From positions 10,499 to 74,498 of the forward strand of contig QTVU01000011.1 of the NCBI GenBank assembly GCA_003460745.1: DNA of 64,000 nucleotides, read 5' to 3'. Positions 18,701 through 27,850 of this stretch are shown here, in pieces. The notes under the pieces were generated by a model, which saw nothing but the letters and a program-made list of their open reading frames with translations, was not told the origin of the DNA and made no database searches. Made by a program: the position numbers and the translations under genes. Source of the stretch: Firmicutes bacterium AM55-24TS. Lineage in GTDB: Bacteria > Bacillota > Clostridia > UBA1381. Positions within the stretch are counted from its first letter, which is position 1, and each line of letters opens with the position of its first letter.

Positions 18701-21700
18701 CAGACAAGACTGTAACATACAAACTATACAATTCTGATAACACAACAGAATATACAGGCAGTGATATAAAAATTGCAAGTGACGGTACATTAACAGTATC
18801 ATCATCTGCAAAGCCGACAGATATCTATGTTAGAGCAATCTCAACCGATTCAAATGGTAAAACGCTTGAAAAATCGGTTAAGATAAACGTATATAATCTA
18901 AAATTCAATTTCACAACAAGCGCAAAAGATGGTTATACATCAGTAACTTCTTCAACCGAATATAAGGAAAGCCGCGGATTTGGTATAGACGGAACTTGTG
19001 CAGACGGTGAAAGCTATATGAGCGGTCAGAATTTTGGTTTTAAACTTAACTTGACAGCAGGTGAAGTATATGAAATTACGGCAGTTTATGAGGGCACAAT
19101 TAAGTGTGAAAGAGTAAATTCGTCACTTACAGGCTTTGAAAGAACTAAAAAGACATTAGAAAGTGATACATATAAAACGGCGGTATTCGGTGACGGTGTG
19201 CTCGATATTACATTCTCGGGTGACGGTAAACTATCATCATTAACAGTTGAAAAAGTAGAACGCACAGCAAACAGTAAGCCTGCATGGTGGACAATAGGCG
19301 ATTCTACGGTACAGCAAAACGGAAGTTGGGCTTATACGCTTAATAATACATTGTCTGATTATCCGAAACTATCAAATGTTATAAGTGCATTTTATAACAG
19401 CGGTCAAGCAGGACGTCAGCACCGTTCATATTATACAGAAGGTTTACTTAACAATGTCCTATGCGGTATTAAACCGGGTGACGTTGTTTCGATAAGCGGT
19501 ATGGGGACAAATGATACATCTTCAACAAAAGATGAATTTAAAGAGTATAATAACATTTATATAGACGCTATCAAAGCAATGGGCGCAAAGGTAATATTGG
19601 GCAGTTACACACCGACAGGTAATTACGGCTCAACTCAAGACAAGGTTTATGACGCAGATAATGTATTGTTCAAAGGTATGAGAACAAACAGTTACGATAC
19701 CGCAATCAGAGAAGTATATAACGAAAGAGCGAACGATACAAATATTATAGGCTTTGTCGATATTGGAAAAATTGCAGATAACGTTATGACAAATGATGTA
19801 CGAACAGTATATAATACTGCAATTCAAAGCGGAAAAAACGAAATTGAGGCAAGAGCAAAAGCACAGGAAAGAGCCACGGCACTTATGAGTATGTGGAAAG
19901 ATTATAATCATTATTATACAGATTTCTCAAACTATATCTTACCTCAAATAACAACTCGTGTGGCACAAATTGTGACAGGTGAAAAACAAGACGATATACC
20001 TCAAGTTATAAATCTTGAAAAGCCTGAAACGAAAAGGTTAAAAATTACAGGTACAACAATAAAGAACGGTTCAATTTTAGTTGATATTGATAAAGGTTTT
20101 GAGGGCGTTGCAATCTGTGCGCTATACGATAAAGACGGACTTTTAAAGCAGGTTGTCACTGAAACAGACAATACAGCCGAAAAAACTTTGACACTTAAAA
20201 TGCCTGCAACCAAAGACGGATATGCAGTAAAAGTGATGAATTGGGACAGTTTGGATAAGATGAACCCAATCGGAAAAACGCATTCGATAAAAGTAAGCAA
20301 TATAGAAGATTTATCAGACGGAGATGATTCATCAGAAGAAATAACATCATCAGACGAATATATAGACGTATCAGAGCTTACTTCGTATGATAGCAATACA
20401 TACAGAGTTTATAACGGTGACGGAACATACGAAAGCGTCAAGGCAGAAAACGGCAAAGTTCATAATACATCAAAATCAGAAGTGACGGTAGTGCCGGAGT
20501 ATAAATTTGAATTTACCAATACTTCTTCATCAAAAGATGAATATATAAACGGATATGTAAAAGTCAATGTAAATTCTTATACAGAAGAAAAAGGTTACGG
20601 ACTTGGAAACGGTGATTATCATATTAACGAAAACGGTTGCTTGCCGACAGGTGACAATACTATAAAAATAGATGTACCTGACGGCTTTTATGACATTACT
20701 GTATACAGAAAAGGCGGAGCGAGAGCAGATGTTTATAATAACGGTGTTCAGATTATAAATAATACTACATCATCGGGTTCACAAAACCGTCCGTCAGGAT
20801 ACGGTGTAATGTATGCACCGAGAATGGAAGTTACAGGCGGTCAGATAAATCTTGCAATCGGTAATACTTCGGGCGGAAATGAGAGAGTTGCGTCGGTTGA
20901 AGTTGTCAGAGTACCAAAAAAGTATAAAAAGCAAGTTGTTTGGATAGCGGGTGACAGTGAATCTGCAAATTACTATCCACAAAATGCAGACGGTGACGAC
21001 TTGGATAACAATAAAGTTATGATGACAGGCTTCGGTATGCAGCTTGAAAAGTTCTTATCACCGACAAAATATGCGGTTGCAAACTTCGGTCAGCCGAGTG
21101 CTACTGTTAAGACTTGGTATAACGAATGTTTTGAATCGGTTAAAAAGTTAATTCAAAAAGATGATGTTTTGATTATTGACTTCGGTATTAATGATTCGGT
21201 AAGTTCATCAAATAAGATTACTATTGATGAAATGAAACAGTATATGAGTGAAATGGCGGCTATGGCGAAAGAAAAAGGCGCAGTACCTGTTCTTGTAAGC
21301 CCTGTTTACAACAGTAAATATCAGCACAAAACATATTTCACATACAGCACTTCAACAAAGATTAATGCTATAACTGAATTTGCCGAGAGTATTGGTGTGG
21401 AGTGCATAGACCTTAATAAATACACTCAATTATATGTAAATCAAGCCAAAACAGATACAAACGATACAAATTGGGCGGTTAATAATTATCAGGTAGGCGA
21501 TAACCTACACTTGACACAACATTCCGCTTTGCTTGCGTCATCATTTATTGCGGCAGAATTAAAGAGTATGGGATATGAAACAACCGATTATTCATATACA
21601 TATAAAGATTTATCGAGTCTTTCTGCCGACAGTGACAGTAAGGTTATCAGAGGTGAAGAAAACGGTGTGACAAGAGTTTATTCCGTTGCAGAGGCTGAAA

Positions 21701-23802
21701 AGTTTATAAAAGCCAATACCGAGGTTTTACCGACAACCGAAAAGAAGTGGGACTTCACAGAAAATACAACGGCGACAGAGGGTGAAAATGTACCGGTTGT
21801 GTCTGGCTCTGCGGCTTGGAACGAAACGAATCAGAATATTAAATTTAATGCAAATGTAACTGCACCGGGTACTTTGTCATTGAAATTAAACCCTGCAATA
21901 GGTAATAAGGCGAATGTTAATTTTGATTTGTATGTCGGTGCACTGGGCGGACAGATGTTTGCATACACGATTAATGACAGTGAGGGTACAAATCTTGTAA
22001 ATTGCTCATTTAACGTATATAACGGTACAGGAAGTATGGTTATTGGCAGTGAAGAAATTGCTGTTGACAGTGATGTTGCATCAGCAGTATCAAAGGTAAG
22101 CGGTGACGGTATGTCATCGTCAGTAACGCAAGTGTCAAATGAGATTAATTTTGCCACTAATACAGTTACTGTAAACATAGGTTCAAAATCATTTACAGGT
22201 AAACTCACAGGAGCAGAAACAGGATTGATTTCAGATATATCGTTTAAGTCGGAGCGTTCAAAGAAAGCTGACAGAAGTATATATCTTGACAATCTTGTAG
22301 TAAGAGAATATGAAACCGATTCATCGGATACAGACGAAACTGCGTTCCCTAAGTTTAAAAGCGGAACATATACAAAAGACGGAAGTACAATGAAATACAG
22401 ATATTATCTCCCTGAAAATTATGACAGTTCAGTATCGTATCCGGTAGTAATGTTCTTGCACAGCGAAACAAGAAAGGGCAACGATAATGAAAAGCAGTTG
22501 TATAACGCACAAGATTTATTTGATAAGGTTATAGAACAGGAAAGCACAAATCCTTGTATTCTTGTTGCACCGCAATGCAGTGCAGATAGTAATTGGACTG
22601 ATTTGTCGGATATGATTGACGGAGTTGTAAATGATATTCAAAATCAGTATAGTGTAAACAATGAGAAAATATATATTGCAGGTTATTCAGAGGGTACAGA
22701 GGGCTGTTATAAGGTTGTCTCTGATAATCCCGATAAGTATGCAGGAATAATTGCAATAGCAGGAAAAGGCGATGCAACGTTGGCGCAGGCAATAGCAAAA
22801 AATAATACAGGTGTAATGATTTTTGCGGGTGGCGAGGACGATACGGAAATTAATGATTCTTCAAAGGCAATATATAAAGCACTTGTCGAAAACGGTGCGA
22901 CGAATGTTGAATATAAAGAAATTTACGGTGAAGGTCATAATATTCTGAAGTCAGCTGCGAATACATCAGGCTTGCTTGATTGGTTGTTTGCAAAGAATTT
23001 AACAGACAATAAGACTAAAAATACAAAAACTGTTGACTTGGCTATATTTATGGGGCAGTCAAATATGGCAGGACGTGGTGAATACGCTGATGCGACAGAA
23101 TGCCCGATAGGCGTAGGATATGAATTCAGAAGTGTATCAAATGCAGATATGTTATTCGGTGTATCAGAACCTTTTGGCAAGAGTGAAAACAACGATTCTA
23201 TAAATGACAACGGAAGTAACGGTGTAGACAGAAGAAGTGGGGATATGGTTTCATCACTTATGAACAGCTATTATGCCGAAACAGGTGTTCCGATTGTAGG
23301 AGTCCAAGCATCAAGAGGCGGTACAAATATAGGATATTGGAATACTGCGGCACAAAAGAATGAGGCACAGTCGCGACTTACCGCCGCTAAAACCTATCTT
23401 GAAGATAACGGTTATACTGTAAATCATATCTTTATGGTTTGGTGTCAAGGCGAAGCAGACGCGGATAAAATTTATTCGGGAAGTCAGTCGGCAGCGTCAT
23501 ATAAGTCACAGACGCTTAATGTGTTTGAGTATATGAAAACAGTGGGCGTTACAGATATGTTCATAGTTCAAACAGGTCACTATAACGGTGACGATGATAC
23601 AGACGGCAAACATGATGAGGCATATGTCACAGTACACGATGCACAAGCAGAACTTGCAAGTGAGAATGATAATGTTTATACAGTAGGTTCATTCCTTGAA
23701 TTTAAGGAAAATATGAAAGACAATTATCATTTTCACCAAATCGCATATAATACAGTTGGCATAGCGGCAGGTAAAGCAATAGCAGAGATATACAATAACT
23801 AA
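15793..23802 (+). CDS. Giant secreted multi-esterase: two SGNH (rhamnogalacturonan acetylesterase-like), one alpha/beta hydrolase, one SASA/CE6-like module
   Basis: 2669 residues from the ATG at 15793, 7 bases after AAAGGAG; a TTG at 15772 is in frame but lies upstream of that site. Signal peptide 1-31, Thr/Pro linker at 158-187, LamG/CBM-like domains at about 192-410 and 645-836, an InlB-repeat-like segment (415-485) and Ig-like domains to 1035. SGNH module 1: about 1160-1396, GDS with Ser1171, GMGTND, and D1370-x-x-H1373. SGNH module 2: about 1715-1935, GDS with Ser1722, GIND, and D1903-x-x-H1906. Alpha/beta hydrolase: 2185-2402, GYSEG with Ser2299 and His2382. SASA/CE6-like: 2412-2669, GQSNMAGRG with Ser2423, WCQGEAD, and D2643-x-x-H2646. 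All four look catalytically intact. Probable role: stripping acetyl and other ester groups from pectin or xylan outside the cell. Exact substrates are inferred. No cell-wall anchor was seen. Confidence 0.85.
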   Translation: MKCKKVISLITTFAMCISMFSAFSVTSFAENDNTYSCDFISLVINNADTTYGTADDIYDIDDYTKAVLTYTGTYVSADGKVYLKSSKVTNANSSYSNGSYVSFTAPSDGKARFEGKDIGVYIDNTYKGYSNGNYDMKAGETMYLGYRKGTSYLQNITFTPTETPEETVTPTENPIQTPNPQSTPKADAEREVLYEEDFENCTVGDKASGNSTSVDGWKSPAGTAELKSDSNQTINKYLAVTSGKSATARSTYKGITEINDNFVLEADIKTTNYKTNVSNFEVLEKTGSLYMNHGCYSNAKYTFKMNRPADLNKFVINNGVSDSGLSLDRYAQPTVLTKEIPDDWIHVKVIGDFTNKTATAYITSLDRNMVYYHGRTNMSEDITSFSCLALLAPSSGVDTCIDNIKISKALDSDLSEVFHTVKINNSIDEFSQYVYDGESVANIPDISAYGKYFEGWSIDGQLLSSDDLNKYQITKDTTITAQISQDYIENIAAVEFNSFPTDNMLVMGPDSDTYADNEISLKIVGERGTSIVTNPDSRVKDYKIDWQFDGFRTLGGKPTGESGTFPGTQVYCDSYGSVTVNSANQSSVNFKLKNTSANYYGMVTATVTYNGKTTKVSRPLVLLADTEANSDIYLPKAGYTADYNNYESGLVGYTTSQNDILTGGWSTDGSDKSNVVLKSDNGGKYLSLSRELTGNSSYINNNVGQITSQTNFEQDVRFGIDGTVGYIGGNVIESTSVGFEFSFTDSKFSLNGTEIGTGEKNKWYHIVVTADPTVKKCIAKIYNLDSNGDYNGKTPLMQSELINFNANYTTGKYYRITLSKDKSSSIDINNVKIQSAQVDTDSFKINGQDTVNIPASDSVKVPMTVSANMTDGNIAFGTAEWKIDDEFADGVSVETDSADSHSADLVVSSTASAGDVSIKATLGGKSVTKTVKLIGKNDSIAFVKSPVGAQIPSSNKYEAVVKNGNAEVLTDKTVTYKLYNSDNTTEYTGSDIKIASDGTLTVSSSAKPTDIYVRAISTDSNGKTLEKSVKINVYNLKFNFTTSAKDGYTSVTSSTEYKESRGFGIDGTCADGESYMSGQNFGFKLNLTAGEVYEITAVYEGTIKCERVNSSLTGFERTKKTLESDTYKTAVFGDGVLDITFSGDGKLSSLTVEKVERTANSKPAWWTIGDSTVQQNGSWAYTLNNTLSDYPKLSNVISAFYNSGQAGRQHRSYYTEGLLNNVLCGIKPGDVVSISGMGTNDTSSTKDEFKEYNNIYIDAIKAMGAKVILGSYTPTGNYGSTQDKVYDADNVLFKGMRTNSYDTAIREVYNERANDTNIIGFVDIGKIADNVMTNDVRTVYNTAIQSGKNEIEARAKAQERATALMSMWKDYNHYYTDFSNYILPQITTRVAQIVTGEKQDDIPQVINLEKPETKRLKITGTTIKNGSILVDIDKGFEGVAICALYDKDGLLKQVVTETDNTAEKTLTLKMPATKDGYAVKVMNWDSLDKMNPIGKTHSIKVSNIEDLSDGDDSSEEITSSDEYIDVSELTSYDSNTYRVYNGDGTYESVKAENGKVHNTSKSEVTVVPEYKFEFTNTSSSKDEYINGYVKVNVNSYTEEKGYGLGNGDYHINENGCLPTGDNTIKIDVPDGFYDITVYRKGGARADVYNNGVQIINNTTSSGSQNRPSGYGVMYAPRMEVTGGQINLAIGNTSGGNERVASVEVVRVPKKYKKQVVWIAGDSESANYYPQNADGDDLDNNKVMMTGFGMQLEKFLSPTKYAVANFGQPSATVKTWYNECFESVKKLIQKDDVLIIDFGINDSVSSSNKITIDEMKQYMSEMAAMAKEKGAVPVLVSPVYNSKYQHKTYFTYSTSTKINAITEFAESIGVECIDLNKYTQLYVNQAKTDTNDTNWAVNNYQVGDNLHLTQHSALLASSFIAAELKSMGYETTDYSYTYKDLSSLSADSDSKVIRGEENGVTRVYSVAEAEKFIKANTEVLPTTEKKWDFTENTTATEGENVPVVSGSAAWNETNQNIKFNANVTAPGTLSLKLNPAIGNKANVNFDLYVGALGGQMFAYTINDSEGTNLVNCSFNVYNGTGSMVIGSEEIAVDSDVASAVSKVSGDGMSSSVTQVSNEINFATNTVTVNIGSKSFTGKLTGAETGLISDISFKSERSKKADRSIYLDNLVVREYETDSSDTDETAFPKFKSGTYTKDGSTMKYRYYLPENYDSSVSYPVVMFLHSETRKGNDNEKQLYNAQDLFDKVIEQESTNPCILVAPQCSADSNWTDLSDMIDGVVNDIQNQYSVNNEKIYIAGYSEGTEGCYKVVSDNPDKYAGIIAIAGKGDATLAQAIAKNNTGVMIFAGGEDDTEINDSSKAIYKALVENGATNVEYKEIYGEGHNILKSAANTSGLLDWLFAKNLTDNKTKNTKTVDLAIFMGQSNMAGRGEYADATECPIGVGYEFRSVSNADMLFGVSEPFGKSENNDSINDNGSNGVDRRSGDMVSSLMNSYYAETGVPIVGVQASRGGTNIGYWNTAAQKNEAQSRLTAAKTYLEDNGYTVNHIFMVWCQGEADADKIYSGSQSAASYKSQTLNVFEYMKTVGVTDMFIVQTGHYNGDDDTDGKHDEAYVTVHDAQAELASENDNVYTVGSFLEFKENMKDNYHFHQIAYNTVGIAAGKAIAEIYNN

Positions 23803-23856
23803 AAAAGTATTCTTTTAGTTTTGTGTAAATACAAAATGGTATAGAAAATTTTATTT

Positions 23857-23888
23857 AAGCGGACGGAATTAAATTTCGTCCGCTTTTA
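23857..23888 (+). terminator. Terminator after the multi-esterase gene
   Basis: Stem AAGCGGACG / CGTCCGCTT (23857-23865 and 23877-23885) ending in a short T run. Confidence 0.85.
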
Positions 23889-23987
23889 CGTTATCAAAAA
23901 AATCAGCAATCGTCAATAGCGGATTCTATCAGCAAAGAAGAACTCCAACTAAGAATGAAGCTCATATCCAATCACGACGGCGACTAA
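23889..23987 (+). pseudogene. Possible 3' remnant of an unknown gene
   Basis: Right after the terminator, one frame encodes QSSIADSISKEELQLRMKLI and four to five further residues up to a TAA at 23985-23987. The composition is that of a real protein C-terminus rather than of random AT-rich DNA, but no start codon or upstream body exists because the frame would run into the terminator hairpin. Family not recognised. Confidence 0.3.
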
Positions 23988-24154
23988 TCCATTTTTCATG
24001 ACGTCCATTATTGCAAGGTATAGCATTTTAAACAAACCTAAATATTTCAGGTATCCCCAAGCGGTTTGTGCACTTATCTGCACAACTAACACGATAGAAA
24101 AATTTAAAATAATACACTTTTTAAAATTTTACATCTTCTTTTCGATTTTTTCCA
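23988..24154. other. Intergenic stretch with a perfect inverted repeat
   Basis: No credible gene. The only structure noted is TTGTGCA-CTTATC-TGCACAA (24066-24085), two perfect 7-base arms around 6 bases, about 70 bp upstream of the -35 of the sugar-transporter operon. It could be an operator. The rest is AT-rich without visible signals. Confidence 0.4.
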
Positions 24155-24183
24155 TTGAAGATATTAATGATTTTAGTTAAAAT
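24155..24183 (+). promoter_or_regulatory. Promoter of the sugar ABC transporter operon
   Basis: TTGAAG (24155-24160), 17-base spacer, TAAAAT (24178-24183), 36 bases before the chosen start codon. Confidence 0.65.
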
Positions 24184-24219
24184 AAAGTCAACAAATAAAC
24201 AAAGAAAGGAATGAGAGAG

Positions 24220-25710
24220 ATGTCTGAATACATTCTTGAGCTAAAAGGAATAACGAAAATATTCCCCGGAGTAAAGGCTCTTGATAATGTTCACTTTCAG
24301 TTAAAACAAGGTGAAATACATGCTCTTATGGGTGAAAACGGTGCAGGAAAATCAACATTCATAAAAGTTATCACCGGAGTACATCAAGCTGAAGAAGGTG
24401 AAATATTCATTAACGGCGAAAAAGTAGAAATAAAAAATCCTAAAGATGCACAAAAATTAAGTATTGCCGCTATTTATCAGCACGGTACGGCATATCAACA
24501 TTTAAGTGTAACGGAAAACATTTTCATAGGGCACGAGAAAATGACAAAGTTCCATACAATTGATTGGAAACAAATGCACAAGGATGCAAAAGCACTTTTG
24601 GAGAGATTGGGAAGTGACATTGACCCACATTCAAGTATGGGTAATCTGACAGTTGCGGAACAACAGATAGTAGAAATTGCAAAAGCCATTTCTACAAATG
24701 CAAAAATAATCATAATGGACGAGCCTACGGCGGCTCTTTCAAAAAGAGAATGTGAGGAATTATACAGAATTACAGAACAACTTAGAGATGAAGGCTGTTC
24801 AATAATATTTATCTCGCATCGTTTTGAAGATATGTACAGACTTGCTACAAGAGTAACCGTATTTCGTGACTCACAGTACATAGGTACATGGAATGTAGAT
24901 GAAATTTCAAATGAAGTATTGATTTCAAAAATGGTCGGACGTGAAATTTCTCAAATTTATCCTAAGCAAGAAGTTGAAAGAGGAGAAGAAATTTTCAGAG
25001 TTGAGGGATTATCAAGGACAGGGTACTACAAAGATGTTTCTTTTTCACTTCACAAGGGCGAAATCTTTGCTATGACAGGACTTGTCGGTGCAGGACGAAC
25101 AGAAGTATGTCAAGGTATTATGGGTATTGAAAGACCCGATAAAGGAAAGGTCATTTTGGAAGGAAAAACACTTTCAATAAGACATCCGTCAGACGCTATG
25201 AAAGCAGGTATCGGATATTTGCCTGAGGACAGACAGAAACAAGGTCTGATTCTTGATTGGGGATTGGGACAAAACGTAACATTATCAACACTTGAAAAAT
25301 TTACTAAGTTCACTGTTATAAACAGAAAAGCAGAACGTGAACGTTCAAAAGAACTTTTGGAAAAAGTTAAAACAAAGGCTCTTTCTGTATTTGATAAGGC
25401 GTCAAGTTTGTCAGGCGGTAATCAACAAAAGGTTATCGTAGCAAAGGTTTTAAATTCCGATTTGAAAGTAGTTATCCTTGACGAACCGACAAAGGGTGTC
25501 GATGTAGGTGCAAAAGCACAGATATATGAAATTATGTCAGAATTGGCGGCACAAGGTTTCGGAGTAATAATGATTTCTTCGGAAATGCCGGAAGTATTGG
25601 GTATGGCAGATACAATCCTTGTTATGAAAGAGGGCAGAGTATCTAAGATTTTTGCAGATGCAACAGGCGTTACTCAAGAACAAATTCTTGAGGCCGCAAT
25701 GAATATGTAG
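24220..25710 (+). CDS. Sugar ABC importer, double ATPase subunit (RbsA/RhaT type)
   Basis: 496 residues from the ATG at 24220, 9 bases after AAAGGA; the in-frame ATG at 24211 touches that site. Two fused ATPase domains: the first with GENGAGKS Walker A, DEPTAALS Walker B and a weak signature (LTVAEQQ); the second with the degenerate Walker A GLVGAGRTEV and a full SGGNQQK signature with DEPTKGVDVG. This asymmetry is characteristic of CUT2-class importers for ribose, xylose, galactose or rhamnose. First gene of an operon of ATPase, two permeases and a lipoprotein. The binding protein points to rhamnose. Confidence 0.92.
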   Translation: MSEYILELKGITKIFPGVKALDNVHFQLKQGEIHALMGENGAGKSTFIKVITGVHQAEEGEIFINGEKVEIKNPKDAQKLSIAAIYQHGTAYQHLSVTENIFIGHEKMTKFHTIDWKQMHKDAKALLERLGSDIDPHSSMGNLTVAEQQIVEIAKAISTNAKIIIMDEPTAALSKRECEELYRITEQLRDEGCSIIFISHRFEDMYRLATRVTVFRDSQYIGTWNVDEISNEVLISKMVGREISQIYPKQEVERGEEIFRVEGLSRTGYYKDVSFSLHKGEIFAMTGLVGAGRTEVCQGIMGIERPDKGKVILEGKTLSIRHPSDAMKAGIGYLPEDRQKQGLILDWGLGQNVTLSTLEKFTKFTVINRKAERERSKELLEKVKTKALSVFDKASSLSGGNQQKVIVAKVLNSDLKVVILDEPTKGVDVGAKAQIYEIMSELAAQGFGVIMISSEMPEVLGMADTILVMKEGRVSKIFADATGVTQEQILEAAMNM

Positions 25711-25726
25711 GAGGTGTAATTTAATT

Positions 25727-26716
25727 ATGAAGTTAAAAAAATTCTTTTCATCGAATATTCGTGAAATCAGCTTAATTATTGTAATGATTGCACTTTCTGT
25801 ATTTATTGAAATAAGAAGTGGAGGAAACTTCTTCACACTTGAAAACATTTCCGATATGTTCACAGAAACGGCAGTTCTTGCAATTACGGCGGTAGGCATG
25901 ATGATGGTAATTATCACGAGCGGTATCGACCTTTCAATCGGCTCGATAATGGCGTTGGGTGCAATGGTCGGCGGAACGATACTTAAAAATAATCAAGCAG
26001 TTCCCGGAGTGGTAATAATTTTAGTATCGATAGCAGTCGGTATCGTATGTGGTTTCATAAACGGTACATTGGTTGCTAAACTGAAAATATTACCTATTAT
26101 CGCAACACTCGGTATGATGAATATATATCGCGGACTTACATATTTAGTTGCTAACGGAAGTTGGGTAAAACAACAGGAAATGGGTACAAAGTTTCTGTCA
26201 ATCGCGACAGGAAAGTTTCTTGGTATAAATAATCTTATAGTTGTAGCAATAGTTGTTTATATAATTGCCGCATTCTTCCTAAATAAAACCCGTACGGGCA
26301 GAAAGATTTATGCGGTAGGAAACAGTGAAGAAAGTGCAAGAGTTTCGGGTATCAAAACAGATCGAACATTAATTATGGTTTATACTATATTAGGTGCGGT
26401 AGCCGGCTTAGGCGGTATACTTTATGTATGTAAATACGGAGTTGCTCAAGGTGAAACTTGTACCGGATACGAAATGAATGTAATCGCAGCTTGCGTACTT
26501 GGCGGTGTAAGCATTAATGGCGGTACAGGCAGAGTACAAGGCGTATTGTTGGGTGCTGTATTACTTGGTATTCTTAACAACGCAATGCCGCTTATCCATG
26601 TATCTTCATTCTGGCAAGAGGCAATTCGCGGTTTGATTATACTTCTTTCAATTATAGCAAACTCGTTAATTCAAAGAAACGTTGAAATGAAAGCATTGAG
26701 AAGGAGGAATATCTGA
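25727..26716 (+). CDS. Sugar ABC importer permease 1 (CUT2 class, RbsC/RhaP-like)
   Basis: 329 residues, 8-10 membrane helices, with the family block ITSGIDLSIGSIMALGAMVG and the C-terminal GGVSINGGTGRVQGVLLGA segment that contacts the ATPase. ATG after AGGAGGTG. Overlaps the next permease by one base (TGATG), giving translational coupling. Two different permeases rather than one homodimer is the arrangement known for rhamnose (RhaP/RhaQ) and autoinducer-2 type importers. Confidence 0.9.
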   Translation: MKLKKFFSSNIREISLIIVMIALSVFIEIRSGGNFFTLENISDMFTETAVLAITAVGMMMVIITSGIDLSIGSIMALGAMVGGTILKNNQAVPGVVIILVSIAVGIVCGFINGTLVAKLKILPIIATLGMMNIYRGLTYLVANGSWVKQQEMGTKFLSIATGKFLGINNLIVVAIVVYIIAAFFLNKTRTGRKIYAVGNSEESARVSGIKTDRTLIMVYTILGAVAGLGGILYVCKYGVAQGETCTGYEMNVIAACVLGGVSINGGTGRVQGVLLGAVLLGILNNAMPLIHVSSFWQEAIRGLIILLSIIANSLIQRNVEMKALRRRNI

Positions 26717-27780
26717 TGGCTAAAGAGTATGTAAAACAGGCTGTAAGCAGTGACGGTACAAGAACAATATCAGCCCAAAGAGGATTTTCTTGGCAGAGAT
26801 TTCTTTTTCAATGGGAGTGGATGCTTGTATTAATGCTTATATTGGTAAATGTATTTAATATATCCGCGTCACCGTATTATGCACATGCAAAATCAATTTT
26901 AAATGCAACCCGTGACTTCTTGGATAAAGCAATAGTAGTATTTCCGATGGCATTCGTATTAATGCTCGGTGAAATCGACATCAGTGTTGCGTCAATTATG
27001 GCTCTTTCAGCAACAATTATGGGTGTTGCGTTTGACGCAGGAGTTCCGATGATTGAAGCAATCGGTCTTGCACTTGTCACAGGCACTGTATGTGGTTTGA
27101 TTAACGGAATCATCCTCGTAAAATTCCCTGAATTGTCAAGTATGATTGTAACACTTGCAACTCAGATAATATTCAGAGGAATAGCACAGATTATTTTGGA
27201 AACTAATTCGGTCGGAGGATTCCCGAGTTGGTTTACAAAAATCGCGGCAGGCAAAATCGACGAAATGGTTCCGTATGCCTTGATATTTGTTATATTTGAG
27301 GCTTTATTCTTCGCATATCTTCTTCACTATACAAAATTCGGCAGAAGATGTTATGCAATGGGTAATTCAACAACCGTTGCAAAGTTTTCAGGTGTAAAAA
27401 CAGGTAAAATTAAAGTTATCGTTTATACAATGACAGGTTTACTTTCGGCAGTTGCCGCAATTTATCTTGCATCAAAAATGTCAAGTGTTCGTCCCGACGT
27501 TGCAAAAGGATATGAACTTGATATTATAGCAATGGCTGTACTTGGCGGAGTATCAACTTCAGGCGGTAAGGGAAGAATACTTGGTGCAACTCTTGCAATT
27601 ATGGTAATCGGTTATCTAAGATACGGTCTTGGTCTAATCAATGCGTCAAGCCAAATTATTATGATAGTTGTAGGCTTGCTACTAATTATTGCGGTAGCAA
27701 TTCCGAGTTTCAGAGATAGTATCGGTAATATGAATTGGTTTAAAAAGCTTAAAGCAATGACAACCAAATCAAATAAATAA
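26716..27780 (+). CDS. Sugar ABC importer permease 2 (CUT2 class, RhaQ-like)
   Basis: 354 residues. A polar N-terminus of about 35 residues precedes 8-10 helices. It keeps the paired motif as LMLGEIDISVASIMALSATI and GGVSTSGGKGRILGATLA. GEIDIS in place of SGIDLS is typical of the second permease in heterodimeric importers. Should pair with permease 1 in the membrane. Confidence 0.9.
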   Translation: MAKEYVKQAVSSDGTRTISAQRGFSWQRFLFQWEWMLVLMLILVNVFNISASPYYAHAKSILNATRDFLDKAIVVFPMAFVLMLGEIDISVASIMALSATIMGVAFDAGVPMIEAIGLALVTGTVCGLINGIILVKFPELSSMIVTLATQIIFRGIAQIILETNSVGGFPSWFTKIAAGKIDEMVPYALIFVIFEALFFAYLLHYTKFGRRCYAMGNSTTVAKFSGVKTGKIKVIVYTMTGLLSAVAAIYLASKMSSVRPDVAKGYELDIIAMAVLGGVSTSGGKGRILGATLAIMVIGYLRYGLGLINASSQIIMIVVGLLLIIAVAIPSFRDSIGNMNWFKKLKAMTTKSNK

Positions 27781-27850
27781 GTATCAATCGAAGTTTATGA
27801 CTTCGAAAAAATAAAGAAAAAACTTAAAATAAGAAAGGTAGGTTTTAAAC

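Noticed and set aside
23998..24180. 60-codon open frame before the sugar importer
   Set aside because: No ribosome site, low-complexity AT-driven composition, and it overlaps the operon promoter.
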